DNA of 64,000 bases, taken from contig JAKCOZ010000005.1 in the NCBI GenBank assembly GCA_022605955.1, forward strand, positions 53,259,762 to 53,323,761. Reading direction: 5' to 3'. Below are positions 37,750 through 52,924 of the stretch, piece by piece; the stretch's first letter is position 1, and each line of letters begins with the position of its first letter. Position numbers and translations under genes: made by a program. This DNA is from Rallus limicola. Its lineage: Eukaryota > Chordata > Aves > Gruiformes > Rallidae. Under the pieces are notes generated by a model that worked only from the letters and a program-made list of their open reading frames with translations, searched no databases and had not been told where the DNA came from.

Positions 37750-40700
37750 ATACCCTGCAAAACTCTGTTTTATCATAAAAATTAATAATAAACACATCTG
37801 ACAAACATTCTCCATAAAGCATCTTTTGCATTAGTAATAATGTCTTGTCTGAACCACTGTTGACCATATACTGTATTACACTGCTATAATTTTATTAGGG
37901 GCAAATGTCTATTTTACAAACTAATACTTACCTGAGTCATGCCATATACTGTTAGAAGTATGGATACACCTTGTTTTTTCCGTTAAAAAACAAAAATTAC
38001 TTTTGAGAGGGACTGTTTCAACTTGGCCCTACTTCTGGATCAAACAGAAAGCTCGTTTTATTATAATAAAATAGAAACATGCCATCTTTCATCTCCTCAA
38101 AGGAATTTAATGAAAATTCCTGCTTTCAGTTACATCATGATTGATGATGTTTAACATTTTATCTACTCTTGGGCCTAAATCATGGTTATAAGTTTTTTAA
38201 CATCCCTTTAATACTTTCAGTAATGTAAGTACTTTTGACTTAACAAGGCCATGAGCTATGAATTCTCATACGCTGCTCTTAAGAAAAGTGTGTATATTCA
38301 TATATGACTCATTCAAAATTTTATCTTTTAAATTTCCAAACTGCAGGAAAAATAATTGGATAATTTCTTAAATGCATCCAAAAATTGGTTAAACAATTAC
38401 AGGGGTTACCATAAGATTCAGAGATGTTCCAGGACCCTTTGATTTTTGGAGTGTAATGAACTGTGTCCTTCAAGAATAAAAGCCACTGGGATGCAAAGTA
38501 GAATACTGTTTCCTCACAAATACAGAGTATTACAAGTGAGCACTCAAAGCATTACTCTTTTTATAGACACAACAAACATATCTATCATCACACACCATAA
38601 CACGAAGAGACAGAAAAAATTCCATCATACAGAAAAAGCCAGTCTTAGAAAGCATAATTCAGGAAGTTACTGCTGTCATGATAAAGTGATTCTCCCAATG
38701 ACATACTATGATATGGAGATATATGGAGACATCACTTATCCACTAATACAGTGGTAAATGAGTAATGATCCAAGGAACAAATATTCTTTATTTCAGTTTT
38801 CTTGTCTGCTCTGCCGCAAGTACTTAGAACAGAAAATGAACCAGATGACACCTAAAGGAAATACTTAATGTGAAAAGATTTGGCAAAGGATCTTTGACTG
38901 ATAAAGATAAACGTAGATATGTGTAGGGGAAAAAAAAAAAGAGCAAAGATACACAATCTCAGTGTTCAGCTATGTGGTTACTGCATGTTCCAAGCACGGG
39001 AATTTGTGAGCTCCAATCTGACTTTGCAGCACTCCTTTTTGCGTTTACAGATACCAATGTCATGAATTCAGGAGGAGTCTCACAGAGGCCACCATCTTCT
39101 CCATTAGTTGTGCTATGGAAAGGGTTGTTCATGACACAGATTACAGTAAATAGGAATTTCTTTTTCCAAAGAAGACACACAATGTGATATAGGATCACAC
39201 AGAAGCATTTGGAAGTTAATGATAAATAGCCCAAAGACCCTAAAAGCAGTGATAAAATGGGCACTTCAAATTCTGATAAATATTCTCTGAAAATGATCCC
39301 TAATTGATAATACAAGATTTGACGTTCTTATTGTGAAATCCTCTTACTGAGATCTCAGCATTCTTGAAACAGCATGCCAACTGACCCAGGCTAGTAGCAC
39401 CACAGTTGTACGTGAGTCCATATGGTGCACAAATGCACACACACGGGTGTAAAAGAGAAATTCAGCGTGAGGGAGAGGATATCCTGCAAAGCTTAACCTA
39501 TTGTTTCACTGCTAGGGAAGTGTAGAATGAAAGTTCAGCTGGGACATTTGTTCTAGCCTGTGTATTCTCTCATCAGTGTATTGAAACCCACAAACACAAA
39601 TTTCTGAAGAGATTTCCTTAAAGATTTCAAAACCTTTCTCAGTGAAACCTGTAGCTTATAAGCAAGCCAGGATGTTAAGTTTGCTGACTGCAATGCTTTA
39701 CTATGATGGTTTTGGAGCACGTGACTTGGAGCAGGCAGTCTGCAGGGACGAGATGCTTGTGCTGCTACAGAAGTTGCTCTATAATAAATCTGTAGCCACA
39801 GACTTTGCAGTCAGATACCCCTTATGCATCCAAGCTGCATAAAGGAACAGAACCTGGTATGTTTCAATGCACAATCTGAGAAGAAATTATTCTTACCCCA
39901 AGAAATATCATTGCTGGTTGTATAAACTGTGTTTCTACCAGAAAAGGAGCAAGGCTCCATGCCACACCTGAACAACAGTACACATGTATCCACAAAGTCC
40001 TGAACCACTATAAAGCTGAGAGAGGAGAAAGCAAAGTACATGGTAACATTTACACCACTTCCCTTCTCTGCACAGAAAATTAAACATCCTTAAAGTCCAT
40101 ATAAGACAATTGCTGAGCTCTGCCATTATCACCCTCTGCTGACTGGCACCCAGCTGATAACAAACCCCAACAAGACACCCAGTGCACAGATTCAACACTG
40201 CTGCCATCTCTAGAGCACCCTGCGGCACATGTAGAAAGCTGATGGTGAGTGAAAAGCTTGTGGTTGCTGCTGGAGGTTGGGAAAGGCAGTAACCAGCTCT
40301 GGAAGACTCACAGGCAATAGGCACAAAATATCTCACTATCTTTTCTGCTTGAGATACACAGTGGGGAAATGAAATTCCCAAGGAGGTTCCACCTGATGTT
40401 TTTCCTTTCCCATCCATTTCCCCAGCATGCTCAAGTGAAGTTTAAGATAAGCCCCTCCAACAGCTTGAAAAAACAACCTCTAAAGGGAGCAGAGATTATA
40501 AAGAACTCAAAGAAAAGGAAATGAATTGAAACAAAAACCCATAGAGATGCAGAGTATGTCCAAACAATATATTTTAGGAAGGGTTTTAAGTTGTTTTTTT
40601 TTTAAATCATCCCCAGCTGGAAAACACTACAAGCTGGCTTAGCAAATATTAAAGAATTTGTTAAGGCTTGTTAACAAAAAGGGCAGAGGCCAGTGAATCA

Positions 40701-42940
40701 TGAATGCTATTTGCAATTTTCTTTCAGCACACAGGATTCTCACTTTCTCAGGGTTGTAGCTAGGGGATATATTGACTGATACTTGAGTGAAGAGCTCAGA
40801 CAGTCTTAGTGGTGGAATAACAAGGACCTAAATGAATAACCATAAGGGTATCAGAGATGCTAAAAACTGTCAGCTTTGACAATAAAGAAAATGAACTCCC
40901 CCAACTTCTAGCGAGTGATTTGCCACAGATAACTCTTTATTTGGTGGATAAAGGCCACTCTGGGTTTTCGGACACATTAATCAGTCATAATCAAGGGCAG
41001 TTCTTTCCAAAAAACCACAATACCCTCTAGGCACCTGACCAAGTTGTTCAGAGTTTTAGAAGGATTTGGCTCATTTAAGTGTTGAATTATTTTGCAGGCC
41101 TGGCAAAAAGTATTACATTTGGCACTGGATGGGGGCCAGAGAAACAAAGGTAAGAAAACAACTGATTGGGAAATCGCAGAGCGTTTTCCTGTAATAATCG
41201 GGTAATTTTGTAAGTAACTCAAAGGTGATGTATGGAACTGAGCAGCTATTAACCCTGCATGCATTAGGGTAATCTTTAATACATCACTAAGTATCTTGGC
41301 ACAAAGAATTTCAGCAGCAACAGTGTGTTCTGTTTTAATTGCATTAAAATCCAAGGTCACTTGGATTTAAATGCTCAGAAATTGAGATCTGAAAATCACA
41401 TCTAATAGGTTGAGTTTGACTTATTTTCTTATTAGCAATATATTAGCTGAACCAGTGATGAAAATGGTCAGATTTAGTGGTATAGCAACAAGATTAACTG
41501 CTTTTTAACTGAGCAACAAGGGTTAGAGACATTAAAAAATGCCTAGAAACTGACTCTATATTACATCAAATTCAGTACTGTCAGCATAGATAGAATCTGG
41601 CTAAGGGCCTGAAAAACAGGAAGATGAGGGTCATTGCCATGTGTTTAAAGGAATCAAGTAGGCTCAGGCTTTGCTGGTTTGTCTAACACACTGGAAATTG
41701 TGGCACATTAGTAGCATCATCGATGACCCAGGTTGCCTAACAGTCGTAGAAGTCTCAGAACAGTTAAAGGTTTTATTGTTTTCAGTTTTGCTATAATACC
41801 TATGCCAAGCACAATCATTACACGGCCTACTAATGGATAGCAGATCCCAGGGAACTCTACCATTGAAAATCAACTTTTTACGTAAAAGAAAGAAAAAATA
41901 AATACTAGAAAGAATATGTCATACATCAAAGAATCTCTCAAGTCACAACAGGTTTTGAAGGGATAACCTCTGGCACAAAGGTTGCCTTTCAAAGAATGAA
42001 GTCAATCAATGGATTATCCTCTGGAGGTGGTTTTATTTTCTAGCATGCAGCGTTATGTAAAGACATCAAAGGGTGAAAAAGTAGTAAGAAAACAGATCAG
42101 TAGAAGGCCTTCCCCTAGATGTTGTTTCTGGAACTGAACACTCTCTCTGTCAACTCCATTCCCTTGGTTGCAGAGCTGAGGAAAATGTCTGACCCATCCA
42201 CTCAGATACTTCTTCCCCAGGAAATAAGCTCATGACCTGCTCCATAGCCACAGTGTGTAGTCCTGGAATTTCCTCAAGCACGACAGGCTCATGGTTTAAC
42301 CTGTATCAGTCCCAAGATGAACACATCCATGAGGCAGAGATAATTCTGAACAACCTTTTCTGGCTCTGCACAGTGCATACAGGAGGTAAATAATCCATAC
42401 CATCCACAAAGGTGAAACAAAGCCCCACTGGTGATCAGGCCCCACTCTTGGACCCATGTGAAGGACATGACACCCTGACCATCTCTCCTGCATCCCGCTC
42501 TCCAAAGAACCGTGGATTGTAACTGTACCTGGTCCTAGCTCAGCTCTGTGAGGTGAGGGAAGACTTCTTGTTCACCTCGTCCCGATCTGCAAGGAACGAC
42601 CAACAACCCCGCCTCTACAACGAAACAAAAATACTTGTCCAAACGATTTTTATGTTCCCTGTTCAGCAGGGAATTGTATGTAGCTGTCACACCTAATTTT
42701 GCAGAAGTTCTCTTTGGCCACGAAGCTTGGAAGACTTCTACATCCTCGAGGAAATCCAGCCAGCACTTAGACACCTCTGTGTGATGGGACACTGTAGAAA
42801 TGGCAGCCTGAATCCCCTATTCGTCTCAGGGTATCACTAATTATTTCTCAGCTCTTGACGATTTTAAGAGCAAACATAACTAAACTGCACTGTCCTTCTG
42901 TAGGTTTCTGTTTAATAAAGTTACAACCTGTGTCTATTTA

Positions 42941-42966
42941 CCATAAACCCATAAACCCATAAACTC
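42941..42966. repeat. CCCATAAA short tandem repeat
   Basis: Three units of the 8-mer, the first lacking one C, followed by CTCATC. Confidence 0.85.
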
Positions 42967-45900
42967 ATCTGCCCTGTATGAAAGCTTAGTGGGCCAGCAG
43001 TGAATAGCTTTAATATTGGGTTATTTTCCCATGATTTCCATTTCAGTCATTGCAATGTGGAATTGGCTCTCATTATTCAAATCGCCATTGATGGCTGGGT
43101 TGAGACTAAATAGATGACTTTTTTCTTTCAATGTATGCCTTTTTCTGAGGGAATCAACTGTTAACACATGATAGACATTTATTTAATTGCTTTCTGAGCA
43201 AATCCTAAGTCATACAACAGCACAGAGGTCAAGAAGAAAAAAATCTTTGGGTTTTACTGACATTTCAGAACAATATCATTAGATGAGACCTTGAGACATC
43301 TGCATGTTAGTTAATGGTTCTTCTGCTTTCATGTATAATGACCTATTTCTTACAGAAGAGCTAATATCTATAAATTTTTCATTTGCTGCCTAGACATTTC
43401 AATAAAGCCTAAGAGATTTGAATTCCGTGTGTGTTTCATATATCAAATTACTACTGTAAAGATTTTTCTCAGCTGCCTAAAAATGCTCAGATGCAGAGAA
43501 AGTACTGCCTCTTTTTTACAGGTTCTGCTGGATGAAAGATACTGTTTAGTTTATAAAGGCTTCTTAGTTTTGTCGTGGCTTTAGCTCTGCTCATTGCTAC
43601 ATGAATAAACCTGAATAAACATAAAAATAATTATCTTAAGCAAGCCACTGTTACACCAGGAGACCTGTCACAAGTCTAAGTGACTTTAAGACTATAGATC
43701 CAAGGCCACTTGCTTCCCCTTAAGTAATAATAATAAATACGCTAATGCTTTTAGTATCACTGTTAATTCCTTACTTGAAAACATCCAGAGACAGGCTGAA
43801 CTGTTATGGTTTGAAGACAGGATTTGAAGATGAACTATTCCCAAGGAGAAGAGGAAAGCCAAAATCGTGTGCTTAAGGCACTGTCACACCAGTGTGGGAG
43901 AACAAGTCCTCTTCCACATGCAAGGACAACAGACTGGGGCTTTAGAACAAAGCTCTGTTTGGGACAGCTTGCTCTCAGAAGCAGCAAGGACTAGATCTTC
44001 ATTAAACTTCCTCCATGCTAACTTCAACTCTGCCTTCAGTTCCCCTCTCATCCTTTCTAGTTGTAGCCAAGATCTTCTTTGGGACTACACACTGAATATG
44101 TCATTCAACAGATATTTGAGCTCTGATGCAACAAATCCATACATATTATGTGGTAGTAATATGTGTAGTGATAGTAATTCCAATCAAGTTATTAACTTCT
44201 AATTTAATTTCAAGCATATGAATTTAAAATCCTTAGTTATAAAAGGCACACATGCACATGTGTTTATTTTTACTCCATCAAATTGCTAGGATTGTTCATC
44301 ACCATAGGAACATACAGTATCACTCATATAAGAAATTTCATTCTTTGTTAGTGTATTAACCTTCTTGTTCTTTGAATTTGGATTTCAAAACAAAGCCATT
44401 TCAACATGCTGAGTGACTGAATGAAATGTATTATAAATTTGTGGCAAACGACGTTGCAAAACACATTCCAGTGTGACAACGCAGATATATTTGGAACACT
44501 TTAGGATGTAATACTCTATGCTAGGTTGAAAAACATCCTGGAATGATGGAAACTGTCTGAGCTGTCTGATGGAAATTGAAAAGTGTAGAAATTCCTCGCT
44601 AATTATCATATGTCAAAAGCACACATGTCTTGCAAGATAATAAGAAGCTTACTGAAAAGTTCATAAACATTAAGGAGAGTGGGAAATCATGTGATGCAAA
44701 GACATCCAGACAGCAGACTGGTCAGAATCTCATTATTGGAGCTTTGAAAACTAGACTGGAAGAAACCCCTAAGGTCACATCCAGACTATCAGACAAAGCA
44801 GCGCAGAGAAACAATTGAAGACCTGGGGCAGCAATCCTCTATTCCAACCTACGTTGGAGTGCCATCTGATTTAGCAGATGCAGGTGCAATGCAGTCCCAT
44901 TAGCCACACTGTGCCTATGATAATAAATCTGACTTGACTCTGTGTACCTTGGAGGTTCTTACAGTGCGCTCCCATCCACTTGCTGCTCTAGAGTTACCTA
45001 CAAATGGATTCAATGTAAATGCAGAGGGCCCTATGACTGTGCTTGAAGGTATAACGAAGGAACTAGTGCAAGAAACGATCCACTCTACATGACTACTCTC
45101 TGGGATTGTAGGACTGTTTCTATCATTTCTCAGCTGGGATATACAACATTTTCTCTTCTGGTTTTTGTTGGGTTTTGGGTTTTTTTCCTGAAGCACATCA
45201 TAACACCTTCCTGACTGGACATAAAAGGTAGGAAGGCTGCCTGGCTAAGACACAGCTTTCCACACTTCTGTTAGAACAAATCCTGACTTTGGCTAAGATC
45301 CTGCAGCTGAAAGCAAACTGCCTGGTCCTTACACTCATACAGACCCAGGGATGCTCAGTGTGGGCACTACAGGCTGCTGGTGCTGTTGCTTTTGAAGATT
45401 TGCACTCTGTAAGGAATATAAAACGTCAAAATATTCAAACCGGTGCTCAAGTTCTTACGTTTATCTTGTCTCTGTTCTTCTGTAACATGGGCTTTTCTGG
45501 AAAGTTCGATTAGATGCAACTAGTGATGTCCAGATGCAGAGGTTCCTGATATCCTTCCACTGTTTTAAATAGGTTTTGGATCCAGGCCTAAGTTTAGGCA
45601 AGTCTTAACCAAGGGAAAATTGTTAAAAAACCTAATTCACAGATTTTACAGCCATATTAATTATCTAGCTAAGCAGCCACTACTATCTGTCAGACCAGAG
45701 AATGCTGCTTGCCATGAGTTGAAGATTATGCTTTAACTGCATTTTTATAATCTATAAAACCGGACATGCGGAAACTATGGAAGGAAATTTCAGTAATTAA
45801 AGCATAGGTTCTCCTAATTAACTTCAAAGCATCATTAAAATCTAATGAAACTGTAGCAGAATAATACAAGATTCTGGCTTAACTGCGAGAAGACAAATGC

Positions 45901-47271
45901 AAATGAAAGTGGAATTTTCACATGGTTTTGAGTTTACACAATAGGACTGAAAGCATTTACAGTCGTTTACAATATTAAATATCACTTTTAACACTGCAGG
46001 TATCAGCATTGAGAAGTTAGGGTATTAGTGTAGAAGTTGTTAACATATTAAAGGATGTGAAGTACTGAAGCACAAGAATCACAGAAAACAAACTCCTTGT
46101 TACTTAAAATAGTTGTACTTGTGATGATAAACTGAGTTTCATGGCAGCTGTTAAGATAACTGCTGTTGCGTCACCATGATGTAGGACTAAATTTTTCAGT
46201 GTAGCAACTTCATCTTGGCATATATAAATAGGTTATAGCACTATTCCATATTATCTAATGAAGCAAGAACTCCAGAACTGTGCAAGCAGTAGACATTTGA
46301 AGACATTAATCTACCATGATGCTTCCTTACCCTCCCCCTCTTAGGAGAGAAATCTTCATGGAAACTGGAGCTTGAATGCTTAATTTCAGCTGATGTGTGT
46401 CACGTCCACAGAAGCCACAGATGCATCACCGATCTCTACTGACCAAAAATCTGGACCTAAACCTGTTGTATCTTCCCTAAATTCAAGGTACTGTGGGTGG
46501 AAAACCTTCCATCTGACTTCAGCTCTCTCAAATACCCAAAGGTTAGACAAACTCACTGCACACATGGAGAAAGAGAGGCCCCAAGGACAGCTCACATAGT
46601 CTGTCCTGGCACACAATGAATCACTCTCCAAAGACAACCTTCTCTTTTAATGAGCTTTTGAAGACATCCAAACCTTTCTGAGAGCTAAAGTCCTGTAGGA
46701 CTTCTGCCCCACATCGCTGCCAGCAGTGCCCCATTTTCTGTATCTCCCTACCAAAGGCCTTAAGTTCTAGCTGAGAGATTTTAGCTCAAGGAGATCAATC
46801 TCTACCACCATTAAAAACTGTATTAATTATGCTGATGGATATTTCAGTGCACTGGGTATCAGCAAAAGGTCCAAGTCAATCAAACTCATTTCATTGCAAC
46901 TCACAGATGTCAATACATTTCAAAATAATACGGACGTAGTTTAAATACCAAATTACGTTCTCAGACTAATTTGAAGACCATTTTCCCAATAATTTAAATA
47001 GTTAAGTACCTTAAAATTATTAAGTATTTAAGCAAAGTAAGACTGGAAAGCAGAAAACATTTACCATAATAAAAAAATAAAGGCACATTTCCAAAGCAGC
47101 AAAACAGTCTTTCTTTAAAAACATCCAGGTTTTCACCGAAACACAAAGATAATAGAGTAGCATGCAGTTAAGAATTTGTTAGTAAGTTATATGCTATTAC
47201 ACAGTCCTGATCATAAGAAACTACACAATGGACACAAACTCTTGCTATCTAATTGTTACCTCGTGTACTCA

Positions 47272-47547
<276 letters not shown>

Positions 47548-49362
47548 TTACTTCAAAGAATTTTATGTGTGATTACAAATTACTGCAAATGCACAGGTGT
47601 ACACTGAAAAGTTCTATTTAGGCACACACTCTCACATACATGTATGTACAGTTATTTATTGAATTTACACATATAGTTCATACAGCCACTCAGTCTGCTT
47701 TAATTTACAAAGTCAGTCATACAGAAAATGTCCACATATGGAGTTAGTTAAAAACATCTGATGCATTTTAACTCTATACCCTATACTAATCCAAATTCAC
47801 TTTCAAATATAGCTTCTGCCTGACAATAATTTTGACATCGCTATCCAAATGATCATGTGGATCTCCCGTAAGATTGGCTCAGATACCACATGAGCAAAGA
47901 ATGGCCTCAGTTCCAAAGATTAAATTAAACAAATAAGAAAGGAACCTGAGAAGCCTGGCAAAGATATCTATACAGATTGGGTCCTGTGTCAATGGTCAAA
48001 GTATCCACAAGAACAACTCAGAGTAGCATTTCACAGTCCAGATTAGCAGCCAGCCCCAGCAGATGACTTGGACATGTCACATCAATGCTAGATGCCAATC
48101 ACTAATGATTCCAAAAAGATAAATCATGGATTACTGAATGATATCTAATTATCTCATTGAAACAAGTACATATAGCAAGTCCTGAGTTTACCTCATTGTT
48201 GAGGACAGATTACTAGGGCAGGAGGAGGACATGGTAGAGCCATAAACCACCTTAAACCTACTCTTGGAGTTACCTTCTCATCTGGTTTAATTCTCCCCTT
48301 TCCAAACATGCCACTGTTACTGTCAACAGTAACTGAGTTGTGCAATACCAAAGCATGACATGCCGTATTTGAGAAAAATCATGTTTTAAGTAAGCCTTTC
48401 CAACTGAAAATGTATCAACCTCACTATATCATAAGTGCGATGCAGCAGACACTATTTGATGGAGAACAGTTAATTTCTGAAATCTAAATTCAGCAAAGCA
48501 TTTAAGCAAAAACTTAGATACACGCCTTTGATCAGGCTGTCTTGAACAGTGGTAGACTGAACGGCAGTCCTTAAAGTCAGGCAAGTTTAAGGTGCCTTAT
48601 TGAGTCACAATGTAATTACCCTTCCAAGGAAGCCCAAAATGACATTCTGCCATTAGACGTAACAGATTTTTCAGAAAAGAGAATTATTCTGATATCTCAT
48701 AACACCAACGTGCAGCACTTTACTTCTGCTCTTGACATTATCAAATACACAGAAATGTGCCTGTCACTTTTAATAATCTTTGCTTAGAGGTGCTTTATAG
48801 CAGAATGCAGCTATGCATTTCCATATTGTTTTTTTTGAAAAACAACTGCAGCCTACAAATTGCAAGAAATAACCCACTGTGAAAGGAAAAATGCTATCTC
48901 TCCATGCATAGCATCTTCTTTCCACACAACACATTTCTACCTCATTCCAGAAAACTCACTTTGTTTCAAGCTCCTTTACCGTTGTTTATCACACCTATTT
49001 GAGAGGTGGGATTTTTAAAGAAACAAGGTGCTTTCCTAACACCCAACAGCAACATTCCTCACAATACTTTTTACTAGGTCCACATGAAAATTAGATGCTG
49101 ATGTTCATCAAAAATATCATGCTCATCGCTTCAAAGTCTTGGGATTTTTCATCTCAACACACCTGATTGTATCAAACATGGTCACACAATGTGCAGCAAA
49201 GATGAACAAAAGGCTTCAGTCTTAGAAAATGCAGCAGAGTAATACTGTATGTGATACCCACAAATAAATCTCTGCAAGGGTAGATTTTTTTCCCCTTGCT
49301 TTATTGATTGCTGTATCATATCTGCTACCTACTGAAAAGTTTTCTCTGCATCCATACCCATT

Positions 49363-49564
49363 CAGATATATATTTCTTCACCCAAAGTGTTCTCAAGCAT
49401 TGGAACAGGCTGCCCTGGGAAGCAGATAAGTCATCATCCCTGGGGGTATGTAAAAAATGTGGCACACTGGGACATGTTTTAGCTGTGGACCTGTCAATAT
49501 TGGGTTTACAGCTGGACTTGATTTTAAAGGCTTTTTCCAACTTAAACAATTTTATGATTCTATA
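49363..49564 (+). mobile_element. Old, degraded CR1 LINE 3' end
   Basis: Recognisable blocks are TTTCTTCACCCAAAGTG, TGGAACAGGCTGCCCTGGGA, CATCATCCCTGGGGGTATG, GGACTTGATTTTAAAGGC and the terminal TTTTATGATTCTATA. All are in the order of a plus-strand CR1 3' end. Divergence is clearly higher than in the copy at 54216. Confidence 0.8.
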
Positions 49565-50020
49565 TCAACACTCGCTCAGAGTATAAGAGTATGTGGATTA
49601 TAAAAAAAGGCTATATGAATGGTGTCACCTGATTTCTTTCCTTTTTTTCATCTTTTGCCATGCATGGACATTTGTAGCAAGAGAAACATGAAGTCTCACT
49701 TCTTCCAGGTGCAACATCCCTCATCATGAAGAGGAGTTGCCGATTTATCACTAACTCAGCTCATCAGATATGAGAGTGCAGAACATCTCTTGCCTTTCCC
49801 TCTGATGTCAGATGCATCTGAAAATGGCTGTTACTATAAATAGAAAGAGAAGTCCTAACTGTCCCTGCAACCCTGCCTTTCTGCATGAGTAAAACTCATA
49901 CAAGCTGGTATCTACAGCTAGACTGCAGTTACAATGCAGTCAACCCAACTGTGCATGCAAACCTACACAGAAGACACAGGCTGATTGAAAAAGTGACAGA
50001 GTGCCCTATAAGGTTGGGGG

Positions 50021-50053
<33 letters not shown>
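50021..50053. repeat. A33 homopolymer
   Basis: 33 uninterrupted A, preceded by GGTTGGGGG and followed by GAGATGCAACAC. The 120 bp upstream match no gene I recognise, so it is called a simple repeat, not a retrocopy tail. It reads as a U run in KCNH5 pre-mRNA. Confidence 0.9.
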
Positions 50054-50056
<3 letters not shown>

Positions 50057-52064
50057 ATGCAACACTTGACACCTGCCAGGTTGGAAACAGCTGAGCATGC
50101 CATGGTGAAAACAGCTTGTCTGAAGCAACTGGCATCTATTTCCTCCTCTGCAAAGAAGAAAATTACTTTGGCATACGTAATTTGTAGAAAACATACACCA
50201 GAAGATAAATTCTAGTTCCGTGTCTCTTAATATGGGGTCCTGGAAAGATGTACTTAAAAAGAGTATGTTCATTCAAGAAATTAAGGTTAGAATAAATCAT
50301 TGGATCAAATCTGCAAAGCTGCTAGAAGCATTACCTAGCAGTACCTCACTAAGCCAGAATTCATAAGCCTACACACCGTAGAGTCTGCACAGACAAAACC
50401 ATTGCTATCCCTCTGTTGGAAATCAAAACCTTCCTTTGCCTCCTACTGGAAATGGTAAAGACACATGGCTGAGTTCATCTAAATATTCCACTTCTCTTAC
50501 AGGTTACTACATGGGGGTCCTTTGGCAAATATTTAAAAGGAACCTACTTAGATCTCCACAGCTTTGAAGCTGTGCCTCAAAGACTATTCTCACACGTGGT
50601 GCTTCCCTACACCAGCACTGGTAGCTGCTGAAACCTCACTGCTGTTTTGCGGGAGAGCACATTTTTCATAACCTGACATGGAAAACCCATTTCTCTATCA
50701 GGTCCCCATTCTTGTTGTCTGTATGATACCTAGAAAATAGGGTCATTAAAAAACCGCTAATATTTAGTGGTTTGCTGGTCTTGGTATACAAGAGAAGTTT
50801 GTGCTGATAAGGATGTAATAAATCCATACACAAAATAATTGCATTGGTTACATTTTTTGCGACACTCACACTTGCGAAAAGAAGTTAGTCTGCCTTAAAA
50901 ATACAATTTACCACCTTAGCTCTTCCCCACCCAATGTTAAGTTGGAGTAATTGCACAAGCTACATGTATGACAGGGATGGGACAGAACAGAGAGGTGAGC
51001 TGGATCAGCTCCTTGGTTGCCAGAGATGCCTCAACTCAGGGAGCTGACCACCTCTGGAGCACACTGGATTTCCTATGCACACATACATGGACACCCTGGT
51101 AAGCATCTAATGCCACTTGCCTTCCTCAGCCTTTAAAGGTTTCAGGTTCTCCATCAATGACCCTTAGTGCCTGTAATTAGCAAGCAAGTATTTCTCAGAG
51201 CATCTGTATTTAACGAGCAAACGTTGAAATGCCAAGTGTAAACCTTACCCCTTACCTTTAAAAATGCAAAGGCAGAGGAGCATTTAACTTCTGCTCTATT
51301 TTAATTACTTTTGGCAAGGGGAACTGCCAGTCGAGATCATTTGCAAACAGTTCTGAAGGAAATAAAATACTGTGCCTCTCTTGACAGTAAGAGGATTTAA
51401 ACTATCTCTAAAGAAAACTATAAAGGTACACATACACTTCAATAGTTTTAATTTAGCCTCTCTGCTTGCAAAAAATGGGAGAGATAAAGAGGTTGAGGGT
51501 GAAATTACTTTATCCAAGTTAGGCCAAATTGCATTTATTCACCTTCCCTGTAATGACTCGCATTTCTCCAGACGTTTCCTGTTATGATTCTACAGTCATG
51601 CAATGCTCATTTACTTAATTGTCCTATGTGTGTAAATCTGGAACAGTCTCTATTAGATTTCATAGCGATCAATTTGACATAGAGATGCAGAAATATTTTT
51701 CTCAGTCCTAAAGGTATGTGGCTCAACTGCTATTTTAATTTCTATTTTTACTCTTCAGTGTTGAAAAATCTCCCCTAAATTATGCACAAGGAAGTAAGTG
51801 CTATATATTTTTATACATAAAATGTATGTTACTATATTTGTACATACATAAATGAGTTCTGAATTATTTAGCAATAGCATTACATAAATCTTTATGCCTG
51901 TTTCAAAACTAGGAACTTTGTTTAAAAAAACCAAACTACTCAGTTACCTAAATTATCCCAAAGCATTTCAGATCTCTAATTTTCCTGACCATATGCTAAA
52001 TATGTCCAGATAGGAACATCTGCTTTTAAGAACTGTCCCCTATGGTCTGCTCTATGCTAAGCAG

Positions 52065-52089
52065 TATTATTAATAATAATAATAATAAT
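52065..52089. repeat. TAA microsatellite
   Basis: TATTAT followed by six TAA units and a final T. A shorter TAA/AAT run is at about 9454-9468. Confidence 0.88.
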
Positions 52090-52616
52090 CATCTAAGCAT
52101 ATACTATATACCTTTAAACTCCAGTTATAAAGAAGATGATGATGCCTTCCTTGATCCTGGAAGAACAGAGATAATCACTTTTGCATGCTGAGGCTAGCTA
52201 CAACTTATTCAATGAATTTTTGGAATTGGGTGCTCCTGTAAGACTATTAGATTAGTATTATTAAAGCTGTATCATTCATGAGATTCAACACAAATCCCAA
52301 TATACAGATACTGGATATAGTTACATATAAGCCCAGTACCCAAGTATCTGATCCATTATTTTGAAAAGCAGAGCAGCTCTCTGCTGTTCCATTCCTCCTC
52401 ACCTTAACACATCTGATTACAGCGCAACCTGTTTGCAGGCACTACTCAGTGTGACACCTGGCAGCACAGTGCAGTGCCCATCTCCTAAATTCAACAGCCT
52501 CACTGAGAAGCAGCAGCAGCCAATAGGCTGCCGCTCTCACAGCAAACAGCTTTCTTCTCATCCACCAAAATTACCCAATGCAGCGCATCACTTGAATGAA
52601 CACAATTCTCCACAGA

Positions 52617-52633
52617 CCCCCCCCCCCCCCCCC
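52617..52633. repeat. C17 homopolymer
   Basis: 17 uninterrupted C, in pyrimidine-rich sequence about 95 bp upstream of the solo LTR. It is a G run on the KCNH5 sense strand. Confidence 0.88.
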
Positions 52634-52723
52634 TTATCATCACCTCCCAGCTCCTCTTCAATGTCTGCCCTGTCCTGCCCCCAGCCTCAGCCTCCCACCT
52701 GCAGCAACACTCCTGCCTGCTGG

Positions 52724-52728
52724 CTGTG
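52724..52728. repeat. Left target-site duplication of the solo LTR (CTGTG)
   Basis: CTGTG directly precedes the LTR's TG terminus and is identical to 53898-53902. The pair sets the exact ends of the insertion. Confidence 0.88.
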
Positions 52729-52918
52729 TGTTGCAGTTTTGCATAGTTGGCTACTGAGAGGGCCAGGGCTTGCAGAAAATGGCTGCTGGAATCTTCTGCA
52801 AGCCTGTTTATAGTGCCTCTGAGAATCACTTATAGGAGACAAAGACTCCACCAGAACACGGAGTGCCAGGAAGGCTGCAAAGTTTGGCCCGTTAAGGGCA
52901 TTGGGATGTCTATTTGCA

Positions 52919-52924
52919 TATAAA
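52919..52924 (+). promoter_or_regulatory. TATA box of the solo LTR
   Basis: TATAAA sits about 190 bp into the LTR in the context TTTGCATATAAATG and is followed by GC-rich sequence. This is where the U3 promoter of such an LTR would be. It would drive transcription on the plus strand, antisense to KCNH5. Activity is not shown by sequence alone. Confidence 0.6.

Noticed and set aside
39935..40417. 160-codon open frame on the minus strand
   Set aside because: Low-complexity, Cys- and Ser-rich reading with no family resemblance. A frame this long is not surprising among six frames of 64 kb.
49900..50053. A33 tract as the tail of a processed retrocopy
   Set aside because: The sequence upstream resembles no gene, there are no visible target-site copies, and poly(A) retrocopies are rare in birds because CR1 does not need a poly(A) tail.
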